Source: Antarctobacter albus | GTDB lineage: Bacteria; Pseudomonadota; Alphaproteobacteria; Rhodobacterales; Rhodobacteraceae | Reading direction: 5' to 3' | DNA: 64,000 bases | Assembly (NCBI RefSeq): GCF_900101505.1 | Contig: NZ_FMZI01000010.1 | Span: forward strand, 1 to 64,000 | Shown here: in pieces, positions 17,461-25,236 of the stretch | Numbering within the stretch: the stretch's first letter is position 1 | Layout: every line of letters begins with the position of its first letter | Position numbers and translations under genes: made by a program | The notes under the pieces: generated by a model | Seen by the model: the letters and a program-made list of their open reading frames with translations, nothing else | What the model was told of the DNA's origin: nothing | Database searches by the model: none

Positions 17461-18345
17461 TCAAAGCGATGCCTGGACGACCCTGTGTATCAGCTCCCTG
17501 AGCCAGATATGCGGTGCCGAACGGTGGTGCGGCGCGGTCCAGACGAGATCGATGGAAATACGGGTGGCCAGCGGGAACTCGGAGACCTGCACCGAGTGGC
17601 CGAGAACCTTTGAAAGACGCTGCGGCACTGTTGCCACCAGATCTGAACCTGAAACCAGCTGCTCCAGTCCTGCCGGACTGGGCACGCGCAGGCCGATCTT
17701 CAACGCATGCCCCAGCTCTTTCAGGTCGACCAGATAGCGAGACGTCCAGCGACCACCGTAGGTGACCACGACGTGCAGCAGCGACAGATAGGTTTCCATG
17801 TCGAGGCTGGTGCCCGCCGCGGGATGATCCCGGTTCATCAAGCAGACGTAGCGCTCGTGGTACAGACGGCGGCGGTAGAAATCCGGGTCGTCTCTTTCGA
17901 AAGGGCCGATCAGGAGGTCCGCCTCGCGGTTTAACAGCCGTTCGTGGCCGATGTCCGACGCGTCAATGATGTCCAAGGTGATGCCCGGCGCCTGTGCGCG
18001 GATGGTATGAACGATCTGTGGCACCCAAAGGACACGTTCGTAATAATTGCATGCCAGGGTAAAGCGCTGCTGCGATGTCGCCGGGTCGAAATCCACCGGA
18101 GCCGCAAGCTGGCGGAACTCGCCAACCAGCCGCGCCGCCTCCTGCACGATTTCCTCGCAACGCGGCGTCGGATGGATGGCGCGGCCTTGCCGCACGAACA
18201 GCGGATCGTGGAAAACGCCCCGCAGCTTCTCGATGGTGTAGCTGACCGCCGACTGGTTGACGCCAAGCTCCTCGGCGGCGCGGGTGAAGGACCGCAGGGC
18301 ATACACCCGTAACAGCATTTGCAGGGTGCGAAAATCGACGGACAT
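17461..18345 (-). CDS. LysR-family transcriptional regulator
   Basis: LysR regulator of 294 residues. The helix-turn-helix spans roughly residues 11-50 (SFTRAAEELGVNQSAVSYTIEKL), followed by the usual DPLFVRQGR wing and the effector-binding domain (TLACNYYERVLWVPQI onward). I prefer the start MSVDFRTLQ at 18345; an ATG at 18366 would add seven residues. It is divergent from the P450 gene (gap about 130 bases) and likely activates it. The inducer is unknown. Confidence 0.85.
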   Translation of the reverse strand: MSVDFRTLQMLLRVYALRSFTRAAEELGVNQSAVSYTIEKLRGVFHDPLFVRQGRAIHPTPRCEEIVQEAARLVGEFRQLAAPVDFDPATSQQRFTLACNYYERVLWVPQIVHTIRAQAPGITLDIIDASDIGHERLLNREADLLIGPFERDDPDFYRRRLYHERYVCLMNRDHPAAGTSLDMETYLSLLHVVVTYGGRWTSRYLVDLKELGHALKIGLRVPSPAGLEQLVSGSDLVATVPQRLSKVLGHSVQVSEFPLATRISIDLVWTAPHHRSAPHIWLRELIHRVVQASL

Positions 18346-18477
18346 GGGGTCTCGTGGCGTCTGCATGGTGTAGCCGGATCGAATTTATTGATCGTAATGA
18401 TCTATTCCATCTTGTTGATGGATGAAAGCCGCAGGGGCATTAAGCGGCATCGACTGTGCAATCTTGGGAGGAGGGGC

Positions 18478-19653
18478 ATGGCACAAGCACCAATCAACGA
18501 AGCGGTCTCGCTGGCCGATCTCGCCCGCGATCCCTATTCGATCTACCGGCGCATGCGCCTGGAGACACCGATCGTCGAGGTCCCCGCAGCGCGGCGGATC
18601 ATGCTGACCAAGGCCAAACACACCAGGATGGTGAAGGACAACGCCGAGCTTTACAGCTCGGACGATCCCGTGACACCGATGCAGCGTGCCTTTCAGGCCC
18701 ATACGTTGATGCGCAAGGACGGCCCCGAACACCGGGCCGAGCGCATGGCGATGCAAAAGGCTCTGTCACCCAAGGTGATCAAGTCCGACTGGGCAGAATT
18801 GTATCGAAAGATCGCGTCGGACTATCTCGATCGCCTTCCCCGCGGTGAGAGGGTGGACCTGTTTACCGATCTTTGCGGTCCGGTTGCGGCGCGCATCCTC
18901 GCGCATATCCTCGGCCTCGACGAAGCCAGCGACGCCGACATGATGCGCTGGTCGCAGACCCTGATCGACGGGGCGGGCAATTTCGGCTTTGCCGAGGACC
19001 CCTTTGCCAAGAGCGATGCCGCCAACGCCGAGATGAACGCCTATTTCGATCGGATCGAGGCGCGCCACAGGGCAGAGCCCAACAACTCGGCTTTCTCGAT
19101 CATGCTGAACGCGGCCAACCCGTTGCCGATCGGGCAGATTCATTCCAACATCAAGATCGCCATCGGCGGCGGCATAAACGAGCCGCGCGACGCGCTGGCC
19201 ACGATTCTCTACGGGTTGCTCAGCAACCCGGAGCAGCTGGAAGAGGTGAAGCGGACAGAGGCCTGGAGCGACGCCTTCGAGGAGGGCGTGCGCTGGGTTG
19301 CACCGATCCAGGCCTCGTCGCGCCGCGTCACGGAGGCACATCAGATCGACGGCATCGACATTCCCGAGGGCGTGACCCTGATGACGATCCAGGCTTCGGC
19401 CAACCACGACGAAGACCTGTTCGAGAATGGGCACCTGTTCGACGTGTTCCGCAAGAAGGCACCGCATCAGGCCTTTGGCAGCGGCCCACATCACTGCTCG
19501 GGCGCGCAGGTCGCGCGCAAGACGGTGGGCGAGATCATGCTTCCGATGATCTTCGAGCGCTTTCCGAACATGGAACTGGTGCCCGACGAAAAGGTGATCT
19601 GGCACGGGTTCGGGTTTCGCGGCCCGTTGAACCTGCCGGTCACGCTGAACTGA
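18478..19653 (+). CDS. Cytochrome P450
   Basis: Haem-thiolate monooxygenase of 391 residues. The haem-binding loop is AFGSGPHHCSGAQVAR with the axial Cys at about residue 341. The I-helix reads IAIGGGINEPRDAL, an unusual variant of the (A/G)Gx(D/E)T motif with Asn-Glu-Pro in place of the usual acidic-alcohol pair. The ExxR motif is in FEEGVRWV. The start at 18478 follows a GGGAGGAGG ribosome site. The next gene is a [2Fe-2S] ferredoxin, the likely electron donor. The substrate is unknown; the adjacent TRAP binding protein hints at an imported organic acid. Confidence 0.85.
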   Translation: MAQAPINEAVSLADLARDPYSIYRRMRLETPIVEVPAARRIMLTKAKHTRMVKDNAELYSSDDPVTPMQRAFQAHTLMRKDGPEHRAERMAMQKALSPKVIKSDWAELYRKIASDYLDRLPRGERVDLFTDLCGPVAARILAHILGLDEASDADMMRWSQTLIDGAGNFGFAEDPFAKSDAANAEMNAYFDRIEARHRAEPNNSAFSIMLNAANPLPIGQIHSNIKIAIGGGINEPRDALATILYGLLSNPEQLEEVKRTEAWSDAFEEGVRWVAPIQASSRRVTEAHQIDGIDIPEGVTLMTIQASANHDEDLFENGHLFDVFRKKAPHQAFGSGPHHCSGAQVARKTVGEIMLPMIFERFPNMELVPDEKVIWHGFGFRGPLNLPVTLN

Positions 19654-19666
19654 GAAAGGCAAGAGA

Positions 19667-19990
19667 ATGGTTGAAATCACCTTTGTGCATCCCGATGGCA
19701 ACCGCCGGACCGTGGGCGCGGCCCCCGGAACCTCGATCATGCAGGCAGCACGCGACAACGGCATAAACGAGATCATCGCGGAATGCGGCGGTGCGATGGC
19801 CTGCGCCACCTGCCATTGCTACGTCGATGACGCCTGGACGGACCGTGTCGGGCGCCGCGATGATGCCGAGGATGACATGCTGGACTTTGCAGAGGGCGAA
19901 GTGCGCGACACCTCGCGCCTGTCCTGCCAGATCGCCCTGAGCGAGGCACTGGACGGAGTGATCGTGCATCTGCCGGACGTTCAGGGATAA
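19667..19990 (+). CDS. [2Fe-2S] ferredoxin (adrenodoxin/putidaredoxin type)
   Basis: A 107-residue vertebrate-type ferredoxin. The cluster ligands are ECGGAMACATC (Cx5Cx2C) and the distant Cys in RLSCQIAL. The body has the VEITFVHPDGNRRTV beta-grasp start and an acidic YVDDAW helix-preceding region. It begins 13 bases after the P450 stop, so it is almost certainly its redox partner. A ferredoxin reductase gene is not in the immediate neighbourhood and must be supplied from elsewhere. Confidence 0.9.
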   Translation: MVEITFVHPDGNRRTVGAAPGTSIMQAARDNGINEIIAECGGAMACATCHCYVDDAWTDRVGRRDDAEDDMLDFAEGEVRDTSRLSCQIALSEALDGVIVHLPDVQG

Positions 19991-20029
19991 CCGGATAACA
20001 GCACCAAGAAGACAACAGCGGAGGAAACC

Positions 20030-21082
20030 ATGTCTTTCATTAAGCAATGCTCGGGACGAGCGCTGTGCCTTGGCGCCTTCATGGCCCTTGCCGGGCCGGC
20101 GGCGGCGCAGGAAGTGACACTGAACCTGCACCAGATGCTGCCGCAGCAGGCGGCGGTGCCGGCGCAAATCCTGCTGCCCTGGATCGAAAAAATCGAAGCG
20201 GCCTCGGATGGTCGTATCGCCATCGAGCATTATCCCTCGATGCAACTGGGGGGCGCTCCGCCTGAGCTCTACGACCAGGCGGTCGACGGGGTGGCCGATA
20301 TCATCTGGACGGTTGTGGGTTACACGCCGGGGCGTTTTCCAAGCACCGAGGTCTTTGAACTGCCCTTCATGGTTTCGGATGCCCGTGCAGCCTCCTGTGC
20401 CTACTGGAAGATGTACGACTCCGCCATGAAGGATGGCGAGTTCTCGGACGTCAAGATGCTGGGAACCTGGGTTCATGGCCCGGGTGCGTTTCACACCAAC
20501 GCGCCGGTCAAGACCCCAGCGGACCTGGAAGGAATGAAGATCCGTGGCGGCTCGCGGCTGGTCAACCAGCTGCTCGAACTGGCCGGGGCAGAGCCGGTCG
20601 GGATGCCGGTGCCGGCGGTGTCCGAAGCCCTGTCCAAGGGCGTGATCGACGGGACAACGATTCCCTGGGAGGTCACCTCGGCCCTGAAAGTGCCCGAGCT
20701 CGTGAAAAACCACACCGAGTTCGAAGGTCCGGCGCTTTATACACTGACCTTCGTTCTGGCGATGAACCCGGATGTCTATGCCTCGATGCCTGAGGACCTG
20801 CAAAAGGTGATCGACGAGAATTCCGGGCTGGAATTTTCGGTTTTTGCCGGAGGCACACAGGCGGATGCGGACGCGCCGGCCCGTGCCGTTGCCGTGGACA
20901 TGGGCAACAACATCGTCACGATTTCCGAGGCGGATGCCGCCGAATGGCGCGAGCTCGTTCAGCCGGTCTATGATGGTTGGGTCGCGGATCTGGCGGAAAA
21001 GGGCCTGGATGGACAGGCCCTGATCGACGAGGCGCAGGCGCTCATGGCGGGCGACTGCCTGAACGCGACCGGATCGCTCTGA
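20030..21082 (+). CDS. dctP: TRAP transporter substrate-binding protein (DctP family)
   Basis: Periplasmic binding protein of 350 residues with a Sec signal peptide (residues 1-26, ending PAAAQ). DctP features include LPQQAAVPAQILLPWIEKIEA, the MKIRGGSRLVNQLLELAGAEPV segment with the conserved Arg that binds the ligand carboxylate, and VFAGGTQADAD. The membrane subunits DctQ/DctM are absent nearby, so this is an orphan binding protein that must partner with distant subunits or act differently. It is the last gene of the P450 operon; a strong hairpin follows at 21140. Confidence 0.85.
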   Translation: MSFIKQCSGRALCLGAFMALAGPAAAQEVTLNLHQMLPQQAAVPAQILLPWIEKIEAASDGRIAIEHYPSMQLGGAPPELYDQAVDGVADIIWTVVGYTPGRFPSTEVFELPFMVSDARAASCAYWKMYDSAMKDGEFSDVKMLGTWVHGPGAFHTNAPVKTPADLEGMKIRGGSRLVNQLLELAGAEPVGMPVPAVSEALSKGVIDGTTIPWEVTSALKVPELVKNHTEFEGPALYTLTFVLAMNPDVYASMPEDLQKVIDENSGLEFSVFAGGTQADADAPARAVAVDMGNNIVTISEADAAEWRELVQPVYDGWVADLAEKGLDGQALIDEAQALMAGDCLNATGSL

Positions 21083-21139
21083 ACCAGCCTCTACCCTTAA
21101 TGGGTTTCCGTGGAGGCCGTTTTCTGGCCTGTGCCGATG

Positions 21140-21175
21140 AACCAGCCCACGCAGTGAGCGTGGGCTGGTTTTCTT
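21140..21175 (+). terminator. Strong hairpin terminator after the TRAP binding-protein gene
   Basis: Perfect 13-bp stem AACCAGCCCACGC / GCGTGGGCTGGTT with the loop AGTGA, followed by TTCTT. It closes the P450-ferredoxin-dctP operon. Confidence 0.85.
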
Positions 21176-21671
21176 CGGACCGACACGGCGCCCGAATGAA
21201 ATGCCCGCGTCGCCGATGTCTTGTGGCGTGTGACCGGGCGCGTGGTCGTTCTGCGCCTTTTATGCAAAGTCATAGCCAACAGCCGGGCCTTTGGCCGCCC
21301 GGTTGTTCAGGAGGCGGCGTGCGCGGCAAGGGAGCATGACGTGGCGCCGAAAGGGTGGGTGCACTGGGCACTCGCCCCCTGAGGCGAATATCTCAAAGCG
21401 GCGCCATTCGCTGCGCCGGCGCGTAGCGATGGCAAGGCGGGGGTTGCGGATTTCAAAGGCCGCCACCTTGCGGTCGTTCCGAAATATGCGCGCCGCGCAA
21501 CCGCTTGTCTGGTTACTTTCGGGGATATTCAGGCGCTGGCAGTGTCCCGCCTCATGAGTTTCGTAAAAATACTCTGTTGGAACTGATGGTCGTGCTATGG
21601 TTGTCAGAGTGTTTGATGCGAATCGAAGTTATTTTCTTATTGATCGATATATGATGGACTCGGGGGATTCC
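21176..21671. other. Noncoding stretch upstream of the L,D-transpeptidase-like gene
   Basis: About 500 bases with no convincing gene on either strand. A second imperfect hairpin (AACAGCCGGGC / GCCCGGTTGTT) lies at about 21279-21308 without a T run. The last 100 bases (from about 21540) become markedly AT-rich and probably hold the promoter for the genes that follow, but I cannot assign hexamers with confidence. Confidence 0.5.
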
Positions 21672-22340
21672 ATGATAACAAGGCGTTGGGTTTTATTCGG
21701 TGGGGTGATTGGTGCTTTGCTCCCGCGCAGCGGGATGGCCAATTCCACCGATCTGGTGATCGAAGTGAATTTGCCTGCGGATCGCTGGCAAGCGGGTATC
21801 CTGAGGTTGAAGCGTGCAAATGGTGAGACACTCACCGAGGATCTGACCGTTTACGGAAAAGCTGACAATGGTCGCGCGGCCCAAGAGGGAAACCCTGCGC
21901 GCAGCCCGGTGTTGCCTTTTGGCGATACGCCGGAAGGTGGCTATTCCGTGCCCCGCATGGTGTCGACCGGGTCCGGAACTGCCTATACCGACCGCAGCTA
22001 CGGACCCAATGGTGCGCTGGTGCTGAAACCCGAGTCCGGAGATGCGAAGGTTGCAGAAGGCAACGGGCGTACGGGGTTGCTGATACATGGGGGCGATCTG
22101 TCCTCGTCGGGCAAGCTGCGGGCAACGCATGGATGTCTCAGGCTGTCCAATGCCGATATGGACAGGTTGCTGGCCGCGATCCGCGAGGCAGGCAACAATC
22201 CGGTATTGCAGCGATGCGAGGTCGTCGAGGTGTCCGTTCTTGTCGGACCTACTGGCGTGGACGAACCCGGCCCCGATGAATCCGATCCTCCGCCGGGGAT
22301 CGACGCCCTTCTTGAACCATTGGGGTTGCGTCTGAATTAA
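21672..22340 (+). CDS. YkuD-type L,D-transpeptidase-like exported protein
   Basis: A 222-residue exported protein. The N-terminus MITRRWVLFGGVIGALLP is a twin-arginine-like or Sec signal. The catalytic signature is GLLIHGGDLSSSGK followed by RATHGCLRLSN, the HG-x(14-17)-[ST]HGC arrangement of YkuD L,D-transpeptidases with the nucleophilic Cys. Such enzymes crosslink or modify peptidoglycan, or attach proteins to it. The C-terminus is a short acidic, Pro-rich tail (DEPGPDESDPPPG). I start at ATG 21672; an upstream start at 21597 would bury the signal peptide. It precedes the proton-channel operon by 157 bases, suggesting a cell-wall role for that system. Confidence 0.7.
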   Translation: MITRRWVLFGGVIGALLPRSGMANSTDLVIEVNLPADRWQAGILRLKRANGETLTEDLTVYGKADNGRAAQEGNPARSPVLPFGDTPEGGYSVPRMVSTGSGTAYTDRSYGPNGALVLKPESGDAKVAEGNGRTGLLIHGGDLSSSGKLRATHGCLRLSNADMDRLLAAIREAGNNPVLQRCEVVEVSVLVGPTGVDEPGPDESDPPPGIDALLEPLGLRLN

Positions 22341-22497
22341 CCACGGGGCCCGCGCCCGGGGACTGGCCAGCAGGCTGGCGGCTGCGCAATCCCGTATAGA
22401 TTGACGGCCCGTCTTGCGTTTCCAGTTCGGCCAGATCGTGTTGCGGCCATAGATCGGAAGGATTTTCACAGTCTGCGGATAGCGCAGGGAGAGGCAT

Positions 22498-23916
22498 GTG
22501 TTTGAAAGAACCTATGAAGAGTCGCGCAGGCGCGCCAAATCCACGTTTGACAAGCGCTTGCAGAAATATCTTCGCGCGAATTCATTGTTCTTTGCGATTC
22601 CGGCAATCGCGGTGTCGTGGATATTTGCGCTATTCCTGCTGTTTTTTCTGACCGCCTATCGACCCGAAGCGGCAACCGGTCTTCAAATCGAGTGGTTGAC
22701 CAAGCAGGTCGATGTCCAGCCGGCCAGTGAGCAGGGCGAAACGAAAGCGCAATACGTCGTGATGCGCAATCGCAATGCGGCATTGTCTTTCCGGGAATAT
22801 GCCGGTCGGACCGTTGGTGCCATTCCGCCCGCCTGCGCGATCACGGACGGCGAATTGCCGATCCCAAAACCGGATGCGAAGCCCGGCCAACCCATGTTGA
22901 TCGCGGCGTTCGGCTGGGATCCGGACACACCGGGCCCGGGGGCCTCGAGCGGCGAGAAACCGACTTACGTTCCGTGCAAGTGGCGGGACCACCCGATGAG
23001 TTTCATGGCGGCAATCTCTCCGGATGTCGGGCCGGTGCAGAAATTCACCCTGCTGCTGCTGATCATCGCGATGGGAATCCTGCGCCGCAATCGCCTTTTC
23101 CGCAGGATCGAAAGCGAGTCCTGGCCGGAGGTTGATGAATACAACGTCGATCTGAACTTTCGGCTGAGCGAGGACGAGAACGGCTTTGAACAGCGTGACC
23201 CACGCGTTGCGCAACATCCGATCAGCTTCATCGTGCAAGGCGACAACCGCAACAGCAGCGAGCCGATCTACCCGACCAACCTGTTGCGGCTGGACCCGTT
23301 CACCGTCGAGAACTCCAAGACCGCGCGGTTCAACGCGACAGTGTCCTCGGTGCGGGACAAGTTGCTGGGAGCAACCCGGAATCGCAAGTTGGTCGGGCCG
23401 TTGGATCTCATCCTTGACGTGCTCAAGGCCGGAGCGCACACGGGCCGTGTCGGCGACGCGGAAAAGCGCATGCGGGTCGCGGTCTATGAATATGGCAACG
23501 ATCTGTCCGACAGGTTGGAGACCGGGCATTACCTGATGTGGTTGATGCCGACCGTCGGTTTCCTTGGCACCATCTACGGGATCAGCGCCAGCCTTGTCCG
23601 TGCCAAGGGTCTGTTCTCCGGATCAGCGGACGGCGAGGCGAGCGAGTTCGAGGAAAAGATCCAGCTCGTCGTTGACGGGTTGGGCGTGGCCTTCGACACA
23701 ACCTCGATGGCTCTCTTGTGTTCCGCGCTCCTCTACTGGGCGCTGGTCCGGTCGGAATCCGGGGTGCGAGAGGTCGTCGACAAGGCGCGCCGTAGCCTCT
23801 CCAACCTACTGATCGACCGCATGGTCGATCGGGACATGCGAGACGTGCCCTATGCCCTGGTGAACACGCCGGGTCCGGCGCCCGAACAGCAGTTCTTCGA
23901 CCAGAACGGCGAGTGA
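22498..23916 (+). CDS. TolQ/ExbB/MotA-type proton-channel subunit
   Basis: Inner-membrane protein of 472 residues with four predicted helices: residues about 29-53, 182-197, 344-366 and 398-418. The last two carry the proton-channel signature: MPTVGFLGTIYGISASL matches the GLLGTVWGI motif of TolQ/ExbB, and VAFDTTSMALLCSALLYW the final pore helix. Between helices 1 and 2 is a periplasmic domain of about 130 residues with a Cys pair, and between 2 and 3 a large cytoplasmic domain. The GTG start at 22498 follows AGGGAGAGG; the ATG two bases earlier is in another frame. It would form the pentameric ion channel that powers the two following single-helix subunits. Overlaps the next gene region at its stop. 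Confidence 0.8.
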   Translation: MFERTYEESRRRAKSTFDKRLQKYLRANSLFFAIPAIAVSWIFALFLLFFLTAYRPEAATGLQIEWLTKQVDVQPASEQGETKAQYVVMRNRNAALSFREYAGRTVGAIPPACAITDGELPIPKPDAKPGQPMLIAAFGWDPDTPGPGASSGEKPTYVPCKWRDHPMSFMAAISPDVGPVQKFTLLLLIIAMGILRRNRLFRRIESESWPEVDEYNVDLNFRLSEDENGFEQRDPRVAQHPISFIVQGDNRNSSEPIYPTNLLRLDPFTVENSKTARFNATVSSVRDKLLGATRNRKLVGPLDLILDVLKAGAHTGRVGDAEKRMRVAVYEYGNDLSDRLETGHYLMWLMPTVGFLGTIYGISASLVRAKGLFSGSADGEASEFEEKIQLVVDGLGVAFDTTSMALLCSALLYWALVRSESGVREVVDKARRSLSNLLIDRMVDRDMRDVPYALVNTPGPAPEQQFFDQNGE

Positions 23917-23930
23917 TCCACGAGGCCGCC

Positions 23931-24542
23931 ATGTCCGATTTCCGCCATCTCGAACGCCCCCGGAGCAGGCCGGAAATCTTCGGCCTCTCCACGTTGGATA
24001 CGGTGACCTGCGCCCTGGGCGGGGCGATCATCTTGATGATCTTCATGGCTGCCCTCACGGACCGCAAGGCCAAGGTGACGCTGACTCCGCACCGCAAGAT
24101 CCTTGAGAGCGGCGACCGGGAGCCGGCGACACCGACCGCACGGGCGACGGCGACCTCTACCGCCGATCCCAAGGACATGGAAAACTTGGTGGTCGTGTAC
24201 CTCGATGGGGCGGCAAGCCGGTTGGGACAGGCGCCAAGCATCGAAGCACCAACAAAGGCATGTGTGTCCTTGGATTTCCAGGTGCGCACATTGCGCAGCG
24301 CGCCAGAGCATTTCGGCACGGACGGGGATGATTTGCCGGTCGCCTTCTCGGTCTGGGCGGCGGGCGATGCAGCGCCTTGCATGGGCTTTACGCTGCATGT
24401 GCCTGCCGTCCATGCGGCGCCCTGCGAGGCGACACTCGTGTCCAGCGGGCATTACCAGACCCGTCAATTCTCGTCTTGTCGGGCATCGATGGTGTTCGAG
24501 TCAAACGGCGACAAGGTCTACCGTTTCGAGAGGGAGTACTGA
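23931..24542 (+). CDS. ExbD/TolR/MotB-like single-helix subunit 1
   Basis: A 203-residue bitopic protein: short cytoplasmic N-terminus, one transmembrane helix (about residues 19-42) and a periplasmic domain with four Cys residues. The helix begins LSTLDTVTCALGG, placing an Asp (residue 23) where ExbD, TolR and MotB carry the proton-accepting Asp. No OmpA-like peptidoglycan-binding domain is recognisable. I prefer ATG 23931 (GAGG upstream); a GTG at 23913 that overlaps the channel gene stop would add six residues. The gene follows the TolQ-like gene directly and precedes a second subunit of the same design. Confidence 0.7.
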   Translation: MSDFRHLERPRSRPEIFGLSTLDTVTCALGGAIILMIFMAALTDRKAKVTLTPHRKILESGDREPATPTARATATSTADPKDMENLVVVYLDGAASRLGQAPSIEAPTKACVSLDFQVRTLRSAPEHFGTDGDDLPVAFSVWAAGDAAPCMGFTLHVPAVHAAPCEATLVSSGHYQTRQFSSCRASMVFESNGDKVYRFEREY

Positions 24543-24543
24543 G

Positions 24544-25236
24544 ATGCCCATGCGGCGCGCCGGATTTGCCTGGATGTCCATGATGGACCTTCTGTTCGGC
24601 TTGTTCGGGGCGCTGGTGATCCTGACCGTGCTGATCACGCTGAAGCTCGGGGCCGACAGCGGTGTCGAGAAGAAACCCTTTCAGATGTTCACCTTCGAAG
24701 TGTTCAGCGACAAGGCCGACGTGCAGTCTGCCCTTGCGCGCATGTCCCTGGGGCTGCGTGTTGCCGTGCCGGACAAGGCGGGCTGTGCGATGGGGGCCAG
24801 TTTCGACACGGAGCGCTGCGAGGCGCAACTGTCGGCAACCAGGGACCAGGCGCCGGTCAAGTACCGTACATCGGTGCAAACCGGAGGCGGCGGGGGCGGC
24901 CTGCTGTCCGCCGCCCTGTTCATCGGCAACAATGGCCCGCTGGAGCTGACGCCTTTCCTGGCGAACACACCCGTGTTCGAAGAGATGGTGGCGGACCGTG
25001 GCAGCAGCCTGGTCACCATTCGGATGGGCCTGAAGTTCGGCGACCTGTTCTGGTCGCCCGCGCCGTTCTGCATGACGGTCGACGACGTGATCAGCCTGGC
25101 AAGCACGGACGAACAGGGGCTTGCGCCACTGGATATCTGCACGTTGCAACGGTGCAAGGATGGTCAGCAATACAGCCCCTGTGGAACCAAGGAACGTGAG
25201 ATCACCACCAAGGGAGGAAAAATTGTCTTTAAGTGA
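24544..25236 (+). CDS. ExbD/TolR/MotB-like single-helix subunit 2
   Basis: A 230-residue bitopic protein. The transmembrane helix (about residues 10-33) starts WMSMMDLLFGLFGALVI, again with an Asp (residue 15) at the position of the proton-binding Asp. The periplasmic part contains a six-Gly run near residue 120 and a Cys-rich C-terminus (FCMTV, LDICTLQRCKDG, SPCGTK), probably disulfide-bonded. It begins 1 base after the first subunit and overlaps the giant gene by 14 bases. Low similarity to subunit 1 suggests a heteromeric B-subunit pair within one motor. Confidence 0.7.
   Translation: MPMRRAGFAWMSMMDLLFGLFGALVILTVLITLKLGADSGVEKKPFQMFTFEVFSDKADVQSALARMSLGLRVAVPDKAGCAMGASFDTERCEAQLSATRDQAPVKYRTSVQTGGGGGGLLSAALFIGNNGPLELTPFLANTPVFEEMVADRGSSLVTIRMGLKFGDLFWSPAPFCMTVDDVISLASTDEQGLAPLDICTLQRCKDGQQYSPCGTKEREITTKGGKIVFK

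Noticed and set aside
21279-21308. Hairpin as a second terminator after dctP
   Set aside because: Stem has a mismatch and no T run follows; the hairpin at 21140 already closes the operon.
24103-24543. Upstream extension of the second ExbD-like gene in the same frame
   Set aside because: It would overlap the first subunit gene entirely; the ATG at 24544 has a ribosome site and places the membrane helix correctly.
22498-25236. Zorya anti-phage system (ZorAB motor)
   Set aside because: The two small subunits lack the OmpA-like domain of ZorB and there is no ZorC/ZorD or ZorE gene nearby; the giant exported protein does not fit.
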